A stretch of DNA of 9,110 bases, taken from positions 1-9,110 of the forward strand of contig CAIZYV010000029.1 in the NCBI GenBank assembly GCA_903937325.1. The letters run 5' to 3'. The translations under genes were made by a program, and so were the position numbers. The notes below the pieces were generated by a model. The model was not told the DNA's origin, made no database searches, and saw only the letters and a list, made by a program, of their open reading frames with translations. The first letter of the stretch is position 1. Every line of letters begins with the position of its first letter. This stretch comes from Candidatus Falkowiibacteriota bacterium. Lineage in GTDB: Bacteria > Patescibacteriota > Patescibacteriia > Patescibacteriales > UBA12465. Below are positions 7,877-9,110 of the stretch, in pieces.

Positions 7877-9100
7877 CTAGTTTCCCAAACCAAAAGCAAT
7901 TTCCGGAAATTCTTGCGCCACGAAATCAATATCCTTATCACCTCGGCCAGACATGTTCACTACAATTATCTGTTCCGGTTTTAGAGTTGAAGCCAAACGA
8001 TAGGCATAGGCTAAAGCATGAGAACTTTCAAGAGCAGGAACAATCCCTTCGCATAAACTTGTACGCACAAAAGCACTGGCTGCCTCTCTATCATCTGCAC
8101 TGACATATTTTACCCGACCAGATTCTTTCAAAAATGAATGAAAGGGGCCAATGCCCGGATAATCTAAACCGGAAGCAATTGAATGAACTTGTGCTGCTTC
8201 GCCCGTTTCTGTTTGCAAAACATAAGTCTGCATGCCATGAAGAACTCCAGGCTTTCCCATGGTTAAAGTAGCGGCATGTTTACCACTCTCTAAGCCTTTT
8301 CCGCTCGGCTCAACACCAACCAAACTAACCGATTCTTCTTCCAAAAAATCGTAAAAAAGGCCCAAGGCATTAGAACCACCACCGACACAAGCAATAAGAA
8401 TATCAGGTAACCGCCCCAATTTTTCTTGAGCCTGCTGTCTAACTTCACGACCAATTATGCTTTGAAAATAAGCAACCATTTCCGGATAAGGATGGGGACC
8501 GACCACCGAACCAATCGCAAAAAAGGTGGTTTCATATTCTTGAATATAAACGCCAAAAGCACTATCAACCGCCTCTTTTAAAGAACGACCACCAGCGCTC
8601 ACCGGTACTACTTTTGCTCCCAATAAACGCATCCTCTTAACGTTATCAGCCTGTTTAACAATATCAATTTCTCCCATATGAATTTCACACTCTAAACCAA
8701 CAACGGCCGCAGCGGTAGCCAAAGCAACGCCGTGCTGACCAGCGCCAGTTTCCGCCATTACTTTCTTTTTGCCTAAACGCTTAGCTAAAAGCGCTTCACC
8801 CAAACAATGATTAATCTTATGCGCACCGGTATGATTTAAATCTTCCCGCTTAAAATAAATTTGCGCACCACCCAGCTCCTTACTAAGGTTGCGAGCGTGA
8901 TATAGAGGTGAAGGTCGACCGACAAAATCTTTTAACAAGCGAGCATATTCTTCTTGGAAGCTACTATCATTTTTAATTTCTTGAAAAGCTTGCGCCACTT
9001 CCTGCAAAGCTTTTTCTAACATCGGCGGTACAAAACTCCCACCAAAGTTGCCATAGAAGCCCTTATTATCAGGCAAACTCTTATATTTAACATTGTTCAT
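7877..9100 (-). CDS. trpB: Tryptophan synthase beta chain
   Basis: A PLP enzyme that makes tryptophan from indole and L-serine, normally in an alpha2-beta2 complex with TrpA. The protein is 407 residues, full length for the TrpB1 class. It shows NFGGSFVPPMLEKAL near the N-terminus, GRPSPLYHA (61-69), and KREDLNHTGAHKINH, in which Lys95 forms the PLP Schiff base. The catalytic Glu117 is in AETGAGQHGVA. GPHPYP (201-206) is present, and GGGSNALG (240-247) binds the cofactor phosphate. Ser384 is in NMSGRGDKD, and ALESSHALAYA is conserved. It resembles TrpB1 more than the longer TrpB2 paralogues. The ATG at 9100 is 10 nt from the window edge, so the promoter and any upstream gene are not visible. 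trpS follows where trpA is usual. The stop is TAG. Confidence 0.98.
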   Translation of the reverse strand: MNNVKYKSLPDNKGFYGNFGGSFVPPMLEKALQEVAQAFQEIKNDSSFQEEYARLLKDFVGRPSPLYHARNLSKELGGAQIYFKREDLNHTGAHKINHCLGEALLAKRLGKKKVMAETGAGQHGVALATAAAVVGLECEIHMGEIDIVKQADNVKRMRLLGAKVVPVSAGGRSLKEAVDSAFGVYIQEYETTFFAIGSVVGPHPYPEMVAYFQSIIGREVRQQAQEKLGRLPDILIACVGGGSNALGLFYDFLEEESVSLVGVEPSGKGLESGKHAATLTMGKPGVLHGMQTYVLQTETGEAAQVHSIASGLDYPGIGPFHSFLKESGRVKYVSADDREAASAFVRTSLCEGIVPALESSHALAYAYRLASTLKPEQIIVVNMSGRGDKDIDFVAQEFPEIAFGLGN

Positions 9101-9110
9101 ATATTTTTAA

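Overview
The window (about 40% G+C by eye) looks like the genome of a Patescibacteria / Candidate Phyla Radiation (CPR) bacterium. The evidence is the 16S rRNA at about 4629-6108. It is short (about 1480 nt) and carries substitutions that I associate with CPR rRNAs: GCAGCAGCGG in the 530 loop, GGAATAGACGG near E. coli position 921, and GTACTCACC near 1396. The protein genes fit this: they are AT-rich, have no Shine-Dalgarno sequence, and include a very large protein of unknown function. I lean toward a Parcubacteria or ABY1-like lineage, but the class cannot be fixed from memory.

Layout, left to right. (1) Positions 1-4085, minus strand: one uninterrupted reading frame of at least 1361 codons. 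It encodes a giant predicted membrane protein whose C-terminus runs off the left edge. Just upstream, in the same orientation, lies a 57-residue helical protein (4101-4274). The two probably form one transcription unit driven by an extended -10 promoter at 4319-4348. (2) Positions 4373-6278, plus strand: a single-gene 16S rRNA unit with a promoter, a leader of about 220 nt, a boxA-like element, a long processing stem closing around the 16S, hairpins, and a strong terminator. No tRNA, 23S or 5S follows, so the 16S is unlinked from the 23S here. (3) Positions 6315-9100, minus strand: three closely spaced genes read in the order trpB (tryptophan synthase beta chain), trpS (tryptophanyl-tRNA synthetase) and a small C39-like cysteine peptidase. 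They converge on the 16S unit and share its bidirectional terminator.

How the parts work together. trpB and trpS link making tryptophan (or salvaging it from indole plus serine) to charging tRNA-Trp. No trpA follows trpB, which is the usual order. The peptidase gene has a complete Cys/His/Asp set and is probably co-transcribed, but its substrate is unknown. The giant protein and its small neighbour are transcribed away from the 16S from a promoter lying back to back with the rRNA promoter.

The points most worth a second look are the stand-alone 16S unit with its own processing stem, the paired compensatory changes in conserved 16S core base pairs, the missing Shine-Dalgarno sequences at all five starts despite an intact anti-Shine-Dalgarno, and the unrecognised giant two-membrane-segment protein.
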